This document shows, in pieces, positions 24,990-33,348 of a stretch of 64,000 bases of DNA. The position numbers were made by a program, and so were the translations under genes. The first letter of the stretch is position 1; the number at the start of each line of letters is the position of its first letter. Source of the DNA: UBA1413 sp964567485 (GTDB lineage Bacteria > Bacteroidota > Bacteroidia > Bacteroidales > Prolixibacteraceae); assembly GCA_964567485.1 (NCBI GenBank), contig CAZMMX010000008.1, forward strand, positions 1 to 64,000. Direction: 5' to 3'. The notes below the pieces were generated by a model, which was given only the letters and a program-made list of their open reading frames with translations, searched no databases and was not told the origin of the DNA.

Positions 24990-26390
24990 ATGAAAACAAC
25001 GGCAGAACTGGCTGAAGGGAAGATCGCTCCTCTGATGATGAAATATTTCGTGCCGGCATTCGTGGGGGTGGTGGTCAATTCGCTCTACAACATTGTCGAC
25101 CGCATTTACATCGGTCAGGGGGTAGGAGCCGAAGCTCTCTCGGGGGTTTCGGTGGTCTTTCCCATCATGCTGATCATGATGGGATTCAGCATGCTCATCG
25201 GGATCGGCTCTGGGGTGATGGTCTCCATCAGCCTGGGGAGGCGTGATGTTCCCCGTGCCGAGAAGACCCTGGGCACGGGAGTGGTGCTGATGGTAATGGT
25301 TTCCCTGCTGATTACCGGCGTTGGTTTTGCCATAAAAGGACCCATCCTCCGTTCTTTCGGTGCCGGAGATGCCATCTACCAGTATGCCAACGACTATCTC
25401 GACATCATCCTCTTCGGGGTGGTCTTTCAGGTGGTGGGTTTTTCCCTGAACAACGTCATCCGCTCCGAGGGAAACGCCCGCCTGGCCATGGTCTCCATGC
25501 TCATCAGCGCGGGGGTTAACATCATTCTGGATCCTCTCTTTATTTTCGTGTTTGATATGGGGGTTAAAGGAGCCGCCTGGGCTACCCTGATCTCCATGTT
25601 TGTCCTGACCATCTGGGTCCTGGCCCATTTCCGAAGCTCCCGTGCCGAAATAATGCTCAGACGGGAATACCTGCGTGTGGACTGGGGGGTCACGAAGGAT
25701 ATCGTGGCCATCGGGATGGCTCCCTTTACCATGCAGATCGCGGGAAGCGTGGTCCAGGGACTGCTCAACCAGCGGCTCATCCTGTACGGCGGGGATCTGG
25801 CCGTCGGCGCCATGGGAATCATCAACTCAGTGGTCACCCTGGTGGTCATGACCATCGTGGCCATCAACATGGCTGCTCAGCCCATCATCGGCTTCAACTA
25901 CGGTGCCCGCTCCCCGGAAAGGGTGAGGGAAGCCCTGGGAATCTCGCTGCGTTATGCCTCTTATATCGCCGTGGGAGCCTTTATCCTTATGGAACTCTTC
26001 CCGGGAACCCTGGTCTCCCTCTTTAACAGCAGCAGTGAAGAACTCAGCCAGATCACCATCAGGGGATTGCGCATTTACATCCTCGCCTTTCCCGTGGTGG
26101 GGTATCAGGTGGTGGCCGGAAATTTCTTTCAGTCGATAGGAAAGGCCAAACTTTCGCTGCTCATGACCCTGCTGCGCCAGGTCTTTTTCCTGCTGCCCCT
26201 GCTACTTGTTTTTCCCTCATTCTGGGGGTTGCCGGGAATCTGGGTGGCCTTTCCCGTTTCTGATGTCCTGGCATCGATGGTTGTGGCATGGCTGCTCGTG
26301 CGTGAATGGCGCCGCCTCGGCCAAATCACCCCTCCCCGGAAATCTTCCCCCGAAGAGCCCGTCCCGTATGAGAATCCTCACAAAGAATGA
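24990..26390 (+). CDS. MATE family efflux transporter
   Basis: The 466-residue inner-membrane protein has about twelve hydrophobic segments in two halves of six, the MATE layout. N-terminal motifs include VPAFVGVVVNSLYNIVDRIYIGQGVG; the second half repeats the pattern around QPIIGFNYGARSPERVREAL, with the typical NYGA loop. MATE proteins export organic cations or drugs in exchange for Na or H. The C-terminal tail overlaps the convergent uvrA gene by 65 nt. The substrate is unknown. Confidence 0.93.
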   Translation: MKTTAELAEGKIAPLMMKYFVPAFVGVVVNSLYNIVDRIYIGQGVGAEALSGVSVVFPIMLIMMGFSMLIGIGSGVMVSISLGRRDVPRAEKTLGTGVVLMVMVSLLITGVGFAIKGPILRSFGAGDAIYQYANDYLDIILFGVVFQVVGFSLNNVIRSEGNARLAMVSMLISAGVNIILDPLFIFVFDMGVKGAAWATLISMFVLTIWVLAHFRSSRAEIMLRREYLRVDWGVTKDIVAIGMAPFTMQIAGSVVQGLLNQRLILYGGDLAVGAMGIINSVVTLVVMTIVAINMAAQPIIGFNYGARSPERVREALGISLRYASYIAVGAFILMELFPGTLVSLFNSSSEELSQITIRGLRIYILAFPVVGYQVVAGNFFQSIGKAKLSLLMTLLRQVFFLLPLLLVFPSFWGLPGIWVAFPVSDVLASMVVAWLLVREWRRLGQITPPRKSSPEEPVPYENPHKE

Positions 26391-29136
26391 GCTTTTCAGG
26401 GGTCCCCTCGAAGATGATCCTCCCTCCTTCATTTCCCCCTTCGGGCCCCAGGTCAATCACCCAGTCGGCCGACTTGATCACCTCAGGATTGTGTTCTATG
26501 ATGATGATGGAGTGCCCGCGTCCCATCAGGGCCTGGAAAGAGTCGAGCAACTTGCGGATGTCATGGAAGTGAAGGCCGGTGGTCGGCTCATCGAATATAA
26601 AAAGGGTGGGGCTATCCTTCTCCCTGGCCAGAAAAGAGGCGAGCTTGACACGCTGGCTTTCTCCTCCCGAGAGGGTACTCGATGACTGCCCCAGCCTTAC
26701 ATACCCTAAGCCCACATCCTCGAGAGACTGCAGCTTTTTGACGATTCTCCTTTCGGTGGCGTCTTTTCCCCTGCTGAAAAATTCAATGGCCTGGGTGACC
26801 GTCAGGTTCAGAATATCGTCGATATTGAGATCGCGGTACCGCACTTCCAGAATCTCCTCCCGGAATCTCTTGCCATGGCAGCTTTCACACACCAGGTAAA
26901 CATCGGCGAGAAATTGCATTTCCACTTTTATAGTCCCTTCACCCTGGCATTCATCACACCTTCCCCCATCAATATTGAAAGAAAAATGGGCTGGAGTGAA
27001 ACCCTGGTATTTGGCGGCAGGCTGCTCGGCATAGAGTTTTCTGATTTCGTCGTAGGCCTTCAGATAGGTGACCGGGTTAGAACGGGAACTTTTTCCAATG
27101 GGGTTCTGGTCGACGAATTCTACTCCCGTGAGCAGGTGAAGGTCTCCTTGCAGCGTGTCGTGCAGGCCTGTCCGTTCCCCATAGCCTCCCAGGTGTTTGG
27201 AGATGGCAGGAAAGAGGATGCCGGTGACCAGGGAAGATTTTCCCGATCCGCTGACGCCGGTGACCACGGTAATGGTGTTCAGGGGAAACTTCACCCTGAT
27301 GTTTTTGAGGTTGTTTTCGCGGGCTCCGGTGATTTCCAAATAGTTATTCCATTTACGGCGGAAAGAGGGCACTTCAATTTTCCGCCGGCCCGTGAGATAG
27401 TCGGCGGTGAGTCCGGTAGCGCTGTGGCTGAGCGTATGGTGATCACCCATGAAGACCACCTCACCGCCGAGGGCTCCGGCATGCGGACCAATATCAATGA
27501 TGAGGTCGGCAGCCCGCATGATCTCTTCGTCGTGTTCCACCACAATCACGGTATTTCCCAGCTGTCGCAGTTTGAGGAGTACCCCGATGAGCCTTTGGGT
27601 GTCACGGGGATGTAAGCCGATGCTGGGTTCGTCGAGGATGTAAAGGGACCCTACCAGGCTGCTGCCCAGTGAGGTGGCCAGGTTGATGCGTTGTGATTCG
27701 CCTCCCGACAGGGTGGAGGAGAGCCTGTTGAGGGTGAGGTAACCCAGCCCTACATCCATGAGAAATCCCAGGCGGTTTTTGATTTCCAGGAGAATCCTGC
27801 GGCCTACCTTTTCTTCGTACGATGGCAAATCGAGGGTTTGGAAAAAGCGTTGGAGATCAGCCACCGGCATCAGCACCAATTCCTGGATAGACCTGCCGGA
27901 GACCTTCACATACCCGGCTTCTTTTTTAAGGCGGCTGCCCCGGCAGGATGGACACAGAGTCTTCCCACGGTAGCGCGAGAGCATTACCCGGTACTGGATT
28001 TTATAGGATTGCTCTTCCAGGTGGTGGAAGAAATCGTCGAGCCCCTTGAACCAGCGGTTTCCCGTCCATACCAGTTGCCGCTGCTCCTCTGTGAGCTCAT
28101 ACCAGGGACGGTGCACCGGAAAATCCGATTTGTCGGCAGCGTAGATCAGACGATCACGCCACTCCTTCATTTTCTCTCCCTTCCAGCAGGCTATGGCATC
28201 CTGGTAAACCGATAACGACTTGTTGGGAATCACCAGCTCCTCATCAATGCCGATCACCTTGCCATATCCTTCGCAGGCGGGACAGGCGCCCAGGGGATTG
28301 TTGAAATTGAACATGTGGACCGAAGGTTCTTCGAAAGTGATGCCGTCGGCTTCGAAGCGGTTGGAAAACCGCGCGGAAGTCATCGCTTCGCCTTCCCCGG
28401 TCTTGATGAGGCATTCCCCGCGCCCTTCAAAGAAGGCCGTTTCCACGGAATCAGCCACCCTGGTGAGGGTGTCTTCATCAAAGGAAACTACCATCCGGTC
28501 GATGATGATATTGCAATCCCCTGAGCACTCCAGAGTTTCCTGTTCCGAGAGGAGCTGGTCAATCCGGTAAAGCCGGTTTCCTGACTCTATCCTGGTGTAT
28601 CCCTGCTGCATCAGAAGTTCCGCCTCCTGGAGGATGGTGCGCCCGTCACCCGGTTGCAGGGGAGCGCTGATCACGACCCTCGTTCCTTCAGGCAGGGCCG
28701 AGAAATAGTCCACCACGTCGGTCACGGAATGACGCTTAACCTCCTGCCCCGAGAGAGGGGAGATGGTATGGCCGATCCGGGAATAGAGGAGCTTGAGGTA
28801 GTCATAGATCTCGGTAGAGGTGCCCACGGTGGAACGGGGATTGCGGGTGTTGACTTTCTGCTCGATGGCAATGGCCGGGGGAATCCCCCTGATATAGTCC
28901 ACATCGGGCTTGTCGATTCTTCCCAGGAACTGCCGGGCATAGGCCGACAGACTCTCCACATAACGGCGCTGCCCCTCGGCAAAGAGCGTGTCGAACGCCA
29001 AAGACGACTTCCCCGACCCCGACACCCCCGTGATCACAATCAGCCGGTTCCGGGGAATCTCTAAACTTATATCCTTTAAATTGTGCACCCTGGCACCCCT
29101 GACCACTATCGACCCAGAACCGCTTCCCTTTGTCAT
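26326..29136 (-). CDS. uvrA: Excinuclease ABC subunit A
   Basis: UvrA is the damage-sensing ATPase of nucleotide excision repair. The 936-residue length is typical. Two ABC ATPase modules are visible: Walker A GVSGSGKSSLAFDTLFAEG near residue 37 and GVSGSGKSSLVTGILFP in the second module, each with an LSGGESQR signature. Two zinc modules are seen: the first with CPACEGYG paired with LCPSCRGSRL, the second with CDECQGEG and CESCHGKRF. The start at 29136 was chosen because a predicted promoter lies at 29208-29238, after the earlier in-frame ATG at 29229. The gene end overlaps the convergent MATE gene. Confidence 0.97.
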   Translation of the reverse strand: MTKGSGSGSIVVRGARVHNLKDISLEIPRNRLIVITGVSGSGKSSLAFDTLFAEGQRRYVESLSAYARQFLGRIDKPDVDYIRGIPPAIAIEQKVNTRNPRSTVGTSTEIYDYLKLLYSRIGHTISPLSGQEVKRHSVTDVVDYFSALPEGTRVVISAPLQPGDGRTILQEAELLMQQGYTRIESGNRLYRIDQLLSEQETLECSGDCNIIIDRMVVSFDEDTLTRVADSVETAFFEGRGECLIKTGEGEAMTSARFSNRFEADGITFEEPSVHMFNFNNPLGACPACEGYGKVIGIDEELVIPNKSLSVYQDAIACWKGEKMKEWRDRLIYAADKSDFPVHRPWYELTEEQRQLVWTGNRWFKGLDDFFHHLEEQSYKIQYRVMLSRYRGKTLCPSCRGSRLKKEAGYVKVSGRSIQELVLMPVADLQRFFQTLDLPSYEEKVGRRILLEIKNRLGFLMDVGLGYLTLNRLSSTLSGGESQRINLATSLGSSLVGSLYILDEPSIGLHPRDTQRLIGVLLKLRQLGNTVIVVEHDEEIMRAADLIIDIGPHAGALGGEVVFMGDHHTLSHSATGLTADYLTGRRKIEVPSFRRKWNNYLEITGARENNLKNIRVKFPLNTITVVTGVSGSGKSSLVTGILFPAISKHLGGYGERTGLHDTLQGDLHLLTGVEFVDQNPIGKSSRSNPVTYLKAYDEIRKLYAEQPAAKYQGFTPAHFSFNIDGGRCDECQGEGTIKVEMQFLADVYLVCESCHGKRFREEILEVRYRDLNIDDILNLTVTQAIEFFSRGKDATERRIVKKLQSLEDVGLGYVRLGQSSSTLSGGESQRVKLASFLAREKDSPTLFIFDEPTTGLHFHDIRKLLDSFQALMGRGHSIIIIEHNPEVIKSADWVIDLGPEGGNEGGRIIFEGTPEKLILCEDSHTGRALRGKISGEG

Positions 29137-29207
29137 TTTCCCGCTATTGTGATAATTATGGAAAAAAATTTGTTTATTTGTGTAAAAGTGTTCAATTTTA
29201 CCTCGCA

Positions 29208-29238
29208 CAAAAGTAGAAATTTGTTTCACTCATTTAAA
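29208..29238 (-). promoter_or_regulatory. Predicted uvrA promoter
   Basis: On the minus strand TTTA (29235-29238), 19 bases, then TACTTTTG (29208-29215) fits TTTG-N19-TAnnTTTG. It places the transcript start near 29200 and supports the uvrA start at 29136. Confidence 0.6.
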
Positions 29239-29290
29239 AACGTTTGCCTATAGCCACAACTTTACTTTTTGTTCCATAAAATAGAAAGTA

Positions 29291-29884
29291 ATGTTCAGTT
29301 CAGAGAATTTGAACGATAATGAGCTCGTTCAACGTTTTGTAAATGGGGATCATCAGGCTGTTGAGGTGTTAATACGCCGGCACAAAAACAGGGTTTATTC
29401 CTATATCCTTTTAATAGTCAAGAAACAAGACCTGGCAGAAGATATCTTTCAGGAGACCTTTATCAAGGTGATCCGATCACTCAAACACGGCCGCTATACC
29501 GAAAACGGGAAGTTCATCTCGTGGGTGCTGCGGATTTCCCATAACCTGATCATCGATCATTTCCGGAAGGAAAAGTTGTGCACGGTCATCTCCAACGACA
29601 GTTGCGAAACCGACCTCTTCAACTCCTGGAAGTTTTCAGACGACAATATTGAAGACCAGATGGTGATGAACCAGATCCTCACTGAGGTGAAAGACCTGGT
29701 CAGGGAACTTCCTCCCGATCAGCAACAGGTCATCCATATGCGCCATTACCTGGGGCTCAGCTTTAAGGAAATTGCCGACCAGACCGGTGTGAGCATCAAT
29801 ACCGCCCTGGGACGCATGCGCTACGCCCTGATTAATCTGCGCAAAATGATCAAGGAAAAAAACCTGACCCTCACCCGTATTTAA
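29291..29884 (+). CDS. ECF-type RNA polymerase sigma factor
   Basis: The 197-residue protein has sigma region 2 (about residues 8-92, with NRVYSYILLIV, DLAEDIFQETFIKVIRSL and WVLRISHNLIIDHFRKEK) and region 4 (about 135-190, with LPPDQQQVIHMRHYLGLSFKEIAD and a helix-turn-helix in GVSINTALGRMRYALINL). It therefore redirects RNA polymerase to a specific regulon. No membrane anti-sigma gene follows; a 72-residue gene follows instead. Divergent from uvrA. Confidence 0.93.
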   Translation: MFSSENLNDNELVQRFVNGDHQAVEVLIRRHKNRVYSYILLIVKKQDLAEDIFQETFIKVIRSLKHGRYTENGKFISWVLRISHNLIIDHFRKEKLCTVISNDSCETDLFNSWKFSDDNIEDQMVMNQILTEVKDLVRELPPDQQQVIHMRHYLGLSFKEIADQTGVSINTALGRMRYALINLRKMIKEKNLTLTRI

Positions 29885-29949
29885 GGTACATTAACACAAT
29901 ATTGACTGAACTGCACCGTTATTGAGTCAAATAACAAATTGCGGTGCCT

Positions 29950-30168
29950 ATGACTGACAGTTCTACGTTGATTTTTCTGATTCACCAGGTACACTCAGCA
30001 CTTATCGAAACAGGAATTCAGTGCCTCAATAGCTACGAGCCTGATGATGACCTGCTGCCTGAGTTTTCTCCTCCTGAGCATTCCGTCAGGGCTGTGCTGG
30101 ACTTTGCCAGCTCCTACGAAGTGGCCGATACAACGTCGGTGGGAAAAGTGGAGTGGTTATTAAACTAA
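29950..30168 (+). CDS. Small protein downstream of the sigma factor
   Basis: The 72-residue acidic product (MTDSSTLIFLIHQVHSAL and later SPPEHSVRAVLDFASSYEV) has no recognisable domain, membrane segment or cysteines. The ATG at 29950 is preferred to a GTG at 29944. It starts 65 bp after the sigma gene, on the same strand, and is followed immediately by a strong terminator, so the two probably form one transcript. A role as a sigma-factor partner is possible from context alone. Confidence 0.65.
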   Translation: MTDSSTLIFLIHQVHSALIETGIQCLNSYEPDDDLLPEFSPPEHSVRAVLDFASSYEVADTTSVGKVEWLLN

Positions 30169-30201
30169 AAAATCCCGGGGAAACACCCCGGGATTTTTTT
30201 T
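30167..30201 (+). terminator. Intrinsic terminator of the sigma-factor transcript
   Basis: AAAAAATCCCGGGG and CCCCGGGATTTTTT form a long stem with loop AAACA, followed by a T tract. It begins at the stop codon of the 72-residue gene. Confidence 0.92.
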
Positions 30202-30245
30202 GTGTAAAAACCAGTGCATTCTTCAAAAAAAAAACCAGAAAAAAT

Positions 30246-30278
30246 TTGGAGAAACAAAATTTAAAGTGATATATTTGT
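30246..30278 (+). promoter_or_regulatory. Predicted promoter of the SPFH gene
   Basis: TTTG at 30246, 21 bases, then TATATTTG at 30271, 31 bp before the start codon. It lies just after the terminator, which supports an independent SPFH transcript. Confidence 0.6.
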
Positions 30279-30309
30279 GATATCAAAATAATATCAAATT
30301 TCAAACGCT

Positions 30310-31155
30310 ATGGAAAAGAAGTTTTCGCCCGTATCGGGTTATTTGATGGTTCTTGTGGAGCTTGTGCTTCTGGTCGTTACAATCATGGCTGGGATGCGGG
30401 GATTGGTTTTACCCGCGGCCGTGGCCGGACTGGTGTTTTTGTTTTTCTCCTTTGGTTTTCTGATTGTCAACCCGAATGAGAGTTCGGTGTTGGTTCTTTT
30501 TGGCGCCTATAAGGGGAGCGTTAAGGAAAATGGTTTTTACTGGGTGAATCCCCTTCTGACGAAGAAGCGGTTTTCATTGCGGGCCAGGAATTTTGATTCG
30601 GAGCCTTTGAAGGTGAACGACAAGATCGGGAATCCGATCATGATCGGGGTGGTGTTGGTCTGGCGGGTACAGGAAACCTTCAGGGCAGCCTTTCAGGTGG
30701 ATGATTACGAGCATTTTGTGAATATCCAGACCGAGGCAGCCATCCGTAAACTGGCCGGAATTTACCCTTACGACAATTTCGAGGATCACGAAGCGGTGGT
30801 CACGCTCCGTGGAGGCGGGGAAGAGGTGAATGATCAGTTGGAGAAGGAGTTAGGTGAGCGGTTGCAGATTGCCGGTGTGGAGGTGATGGAAGCCCGCATC
30901 AACTATCTGGCCTATGCCCAGGAGATTGCTCAGGCGATGCTGAAGCGCCAGCAGGCGGCAGCCATTGTGGCCGCCCGGTTCAAGATTGTGGAAGGCGCCG
31001 TGAGCATGGTGGAAATGGCCCTTGAGGAGCTGAGCAAAAAGGATATCGTACAGTTGGATGAGGACAAAAAGGCCTCCATGGTGAGCAACCTGATGGTGGT
31101 GCTCTGCGGCGATAAGGAGACTACCCCTATTGTGAACACAGGGACCCTGTACTAG
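30310..31155 (+). CDS. SPFH (stomatin/prohibitin-like) membrane protein
   Basis: The 281-residue protein has two hydrophobic segments near the N terminus (about residues 13-28 and 32-54), then the SPFH/Band 7 domain beginning IVNPNESSVLVLFGAYKG and running to about residue 200 (RINYLAYAQEIAQAML). A helical segment follows, with AAAIVAARFKIVEGAV. SPFH proteins form membrane microdomain scaffolds that often control proteases or other envelope enzymes. The next gene encodes an Arc-like protein 60 bp away, a pairing that I recall from other bacteria. Confidence 0.88.
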   Translation: MEKKFSPVSGYLMVLVELVLLVVTIMAGMRGLVLPAAVAGLVFLFFSFGFLIVNPNESSVLVLFGAYKGSVKENGFYWVNPLLTKKRFSLRARNFDSEPLKVNDKIGNPIMIGVVLVWRVQETFRAAFQVDDYEHFVNIQTEAAIRKLAGIYPYDNFEDHEAVVTLRGGGEEVNDQLEKELGERLQIAGVEVMEARINYLAYAQEIAQAMLKRQQAAAIVAARFKIVEGAVSMVEMALEELSKKDIVQLDEDKKASMVSNLMVVLCGDKETTPIVNTGTLY

Positions 31156-31214
31156 AGATGCGGCCATAACGTTGTGACCCCTTCTGGCGGAGAGAGAATC
31201 ATAAGGAGCTGTAA

Positions 31215-31397
31215 ATGATGACTAAAAAGAAGACTTTTGCCCTGAGAATTGACGGCGACGTAATGGCTGCTGTGGAGAAATGGGCTGCCGATGAGTTCCG
31301 GAGTACCAACGGACAATTGGAGTGGATCATTACTAAAGCTTTGAAAGATGCCAAACGAAACAAAAAGGGAAGTCTCCCGGAAGAGACCGGCGAGTAA
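31215..31397 (+). CDS. Arc-like ribbon-helix-helix small protein
   Basis: The 60-residue protein resembles Arc-family ribbon-helix-helix DNA-binding proteins: KTFALRIDGDVMAAVEKWA forms the beta strand and first helix, and STNGQLEWIITKALKDA the second. RHH proteins dimerise and bind operators through the strand. The ATG at 31215 or the next at 31218 both suit an AAGGAG motif just upstream. It lies 60 bp after the SPFH gene, so it is probably co-transcribed; it may act on the SPFH transcript or elsewhere. Confidence 0.75.
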   Translation: MMTKKKTFALRIDGDVMAAVEKWAADEFRSTNGQLEWIITKALKDAKRNKKGSLPEETGE

Positions 31398-31676
31398 CCC
31401 CGGGGTCCGCCTGACGGGCGGTTCAGATGCGGGGAACACCCAAAAACGCTTTGCCATGGGAGAAATTTGCCTGCACCTCACTCCGGGAGGTTGGGAAATC
31501 ATTTTCACCCTCCTCAGGCTTCCCATTCCTGGGTGGAGTAAAGGCCTCTCTTTCCGCTATTCCGTCAATGCCGTGGAATTCTAACCACATTCAACAGACT
31601 ATTACTCTGTCAAATATCAGATATTTACCTAATTAGGATTTATTATTTAACTGAACACTTAAAATAAGCCATTCCG
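31398..31676. other. Intergenic region between Arc-like and zinc-ribbon genes
   Basis: About 280 bases without a credible gene; AT-rich in the right half. No RNA or promoter element was recognised. Confidence 0.5.
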
Positions 31677-31889
31677 ATGAATACAACAAAATACCAATGT
31701 CCCAAATGTGGGGGCAGAAAAGCAGAAACAGATAAAATCAGGACCACGGGAGCGGGTTTCACCAAGTTTTTCAATATCCAGAACCGGAGGTTTTTGACTG
31801 TTACCTGCACGCAATGTGGATATACCGAGTTCTACAGGGAAGGAAAGAGCTCGGGTGCCAGCAATGTCCTCGACTTCATCACCGGCTGA
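31677..31889 (+). CDS. Zinc-ribbon protein, DUF2082-like
   Basis: The 70-residue protein has two CxxC pairs: KYQCPKCGGRKAE near the N terminus and TVTCTQCGYTEFY about 40 residues later, a zinc-ribbon arrangement. FNIQNRRF between them matches the nucleic-acid-binding-like DUF2082 group. The function is unknown. A short repeat and a gap follow. Confidence 0.8.
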   Translation: MNTTKYQCPKCGGRKAETDKIRTTGAGFTKFFNIQNRRFLTVTCTQCGYTEFYREGKSSGASNVLDFITG

Positions 31890-31909
31890 CGGGAGGGCTG
31901 TTCCTCTGT

Positions 31910-32148
31910 GCTCATCCCTGAACAGCCTGCTCGTCAGGGCTCATCCCTGAACAGACTGCTCGTCAGGGCCTTTGATATCAAGGTGTTCCCTTTNNNNNNN
32001 NNNNNNNNNNNNNNNNNNNNNNNNNNNNNNNNNNNNNNNNNNNNNNNNNNNNNNNNNNNNNNNNNNNNNNNNNNNNNNNNNNNNNNNNNNNNNGCTCATC
32101 CCTGAACAGACTGCTCGTCAGGGCCTTTGATATCAAGGTGTTCCCTTT
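31910..32148. repeat. 29-bp direct repeat and duplicated 55-bp contig overlap
   Basis: Two adjacent 29-bp units (31910-31938 and 31939-31967) differ at one base; each holds CCTGA and TCAGG as an inverted pair. The 55 bases 31939-31993 recur exactly at 32094-32148 after the gap, so the second occurrence is an assembly overlap rather than a third genomic copy. Confidence 0.85.
31994..32093. other. Assembly gap of 100 N with duplicated 55-bp flanks
   Basis: The flanks are identical over 55 bases, so the contigs probably overlap here and nothing is missing, apart from possible repeat copy-number loss. Confidence 0.9.
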
Positions 32149-32167
32149 CCCGGGAGCGTTGTCCCCG

Positions 32168-32201
32168 TAGCATGGTCAGTCAGGGGTTGCCAGCCATGCT
32201 A
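32168..32201. terminator. Hairpin between convergent zinc-ribbon and selD genes
   Basis: TAGCATGG and CCATGCTA pair perfectly around an 18-base loop between two convergent genes. The absence of a T tract makes termination uncertain. Confidence 0.35.
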
Positions 32202-32226
32202 TCGGCCTCCTTGAAGGAGCATCGGG

Positions 32227-33288
32227 TCAGAGGAGGCTGACCAGATGGTTTCCCGGTGCAGTCATCGTGCCGATGATGGTGCTTTCTGCCCCTGCTGCTT
32301 TCAGCAGACGGGAGACCTCATCGGCGGCTTCAGGGATGACGGCCACCAGAAGACCTCCGTTTGTCTGGGGATCGCAGAGCACTCCCCGCCGGGGATCATG
32401 GTCTGCCATGCCGACATGGTGGCCATAGCTCTCCCAGTTCCGGCGGGTTCCCCCGGGCATGCATTCCATAGCGATGTACTCCTCCGTTCCTGCGAAACGG
32501 GGGATTTTATCATAATCCAGAACGGCAGAGAGACTGCTACCGCGGCATATTTCGACCAGGTGACCCAGCAGGCCGAAGCCCGTCACATCGGTCATGGCCC
32601 TGACGCCACTGATCCCTGCCAGGGAATGACCTACGGCATTCAGCGTGGTCATGGAACGAATCGCGGCTTCTTCATGTTCCTTTTTGACGTGTCCCATTTT
32701 GCGGGCCGTGGTGATGATGCCCACTCCCAGGGGTTTGGTGAGGAAGAGAAGGCATCCCTCTTCGGCGGTGTCGTTTCTTTTCAGCTGGCTGACCGGAACC
32801 TGTCCGGTGACGGCCAGTCCAAAAATGGGTTCCGGGGAGTCGATACTGTGGCCTCCGGCGAGGATAATCCCCGCCTGGTGGCAGGTATGGCGCCCGCCGT
32901 CGACCACTTGAGCCGCGATGGCCGGGTCAATTTTACTCACGGGCCATCCCAGGATGGCAATGGCCAGCAGAGGCCGGCCCCCCATGGCGTAAATATCGCT
33001 GATGGCATTGGCGGCGGCGATTCTTCCGAACGTGAAGGGGTCATCGACAATGGGCATGAAAAAATCAGTGGTGCTGATGATGGCGGTGCCATCGCCCATG
33101 TCGTAAACGGCGGCATCATCACGGCTCTCATTTCCCACCAGAAGCCGGGAGTCAGAAAGTGCCGGCTGACTGCTCTTTAGTATCGTGTCGAGTACGGCAG
33201 GGGCGATCTTGCACCCGCAGCCCGCGCCATGGCTGTACTGGGTCAGCCTAACGTTATCCTCTTCAATGGGCATGTGTGATTTTATCAT
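32227..33288 (-). CDS. selD: Selenide, water dikinase (selenophosphate synthase)
   Basis: SelD makes selenophosphate from selenide and ATP, the selenium donor for selenocysteine and 2-selenouridine. The 353-residue protein shows the catalytic motif YSHGAGCGCKIAP with Cys rather than selenocysteine at the active position, then the ATP-binding loop in VYDMGDGTAIISTTDFF and AISDIYAMGGRP. ATG 33288 and a second ATG at 33273 are both possible; homologues usually begin shortly before the RLTQYSHG motif. It is 60 bp downstream of selU on the same strand, forming a selenouridine operon. Confidence 0.95.
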   Translation of the reverse strand: MIKSHMPIEEDNVRLTQYSHGAGCGCKIAPAVLDTILKSSQPALSDSRLLVGNESRDDAAVYDMGDGTAIISTTDFFMPIVDDPFTFGRIAAANAISDIYAMGGRPLLAIAILGWPVSKIDPAIAAQVVDGGRHTCHQAGIILAGGHSIDSPEPIFGLAVTGQVPVSQLKRNDTAEEGCLLFLTKPLGVGIITTARKMGHVKKEHEEAAIRSMTTLNAVGHSLAGISGVRAMTDVTGFGLLGHLVEICRGSSLSAVLDYDKIPRFAGTEEYIAMECMPGGTRRNWESYGHHVGMADHDPRRGVLCDPQTNGGLLVAVIPEAADEVSRLLKAAGAESTIIGTMTAPGNHLVSLL

Positions 33289-33348
33289 GTGATGTTGCCT
33301 TATTAACTTATGAATTTATTCCCCTGAACATGGTATCCTCGGGGGGGC

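Larger units (their letters stand above)
31890..32226. other. Intergenic region with repeats and a gap (zinc ribbon / selD)
   Basis: About 340 bases, of which 100 are N. It holds a 29-bp tandem duplication, a duplicated contig overlap and one long hairpin, all listed separately. No gene was seen. Confidence 0.6.

Noticed and set aside
32227..33288. Selenocysteine in SelD
   Set aside because: The active-site position reads Cys in GAGCGCK, with no in-frame TGA.
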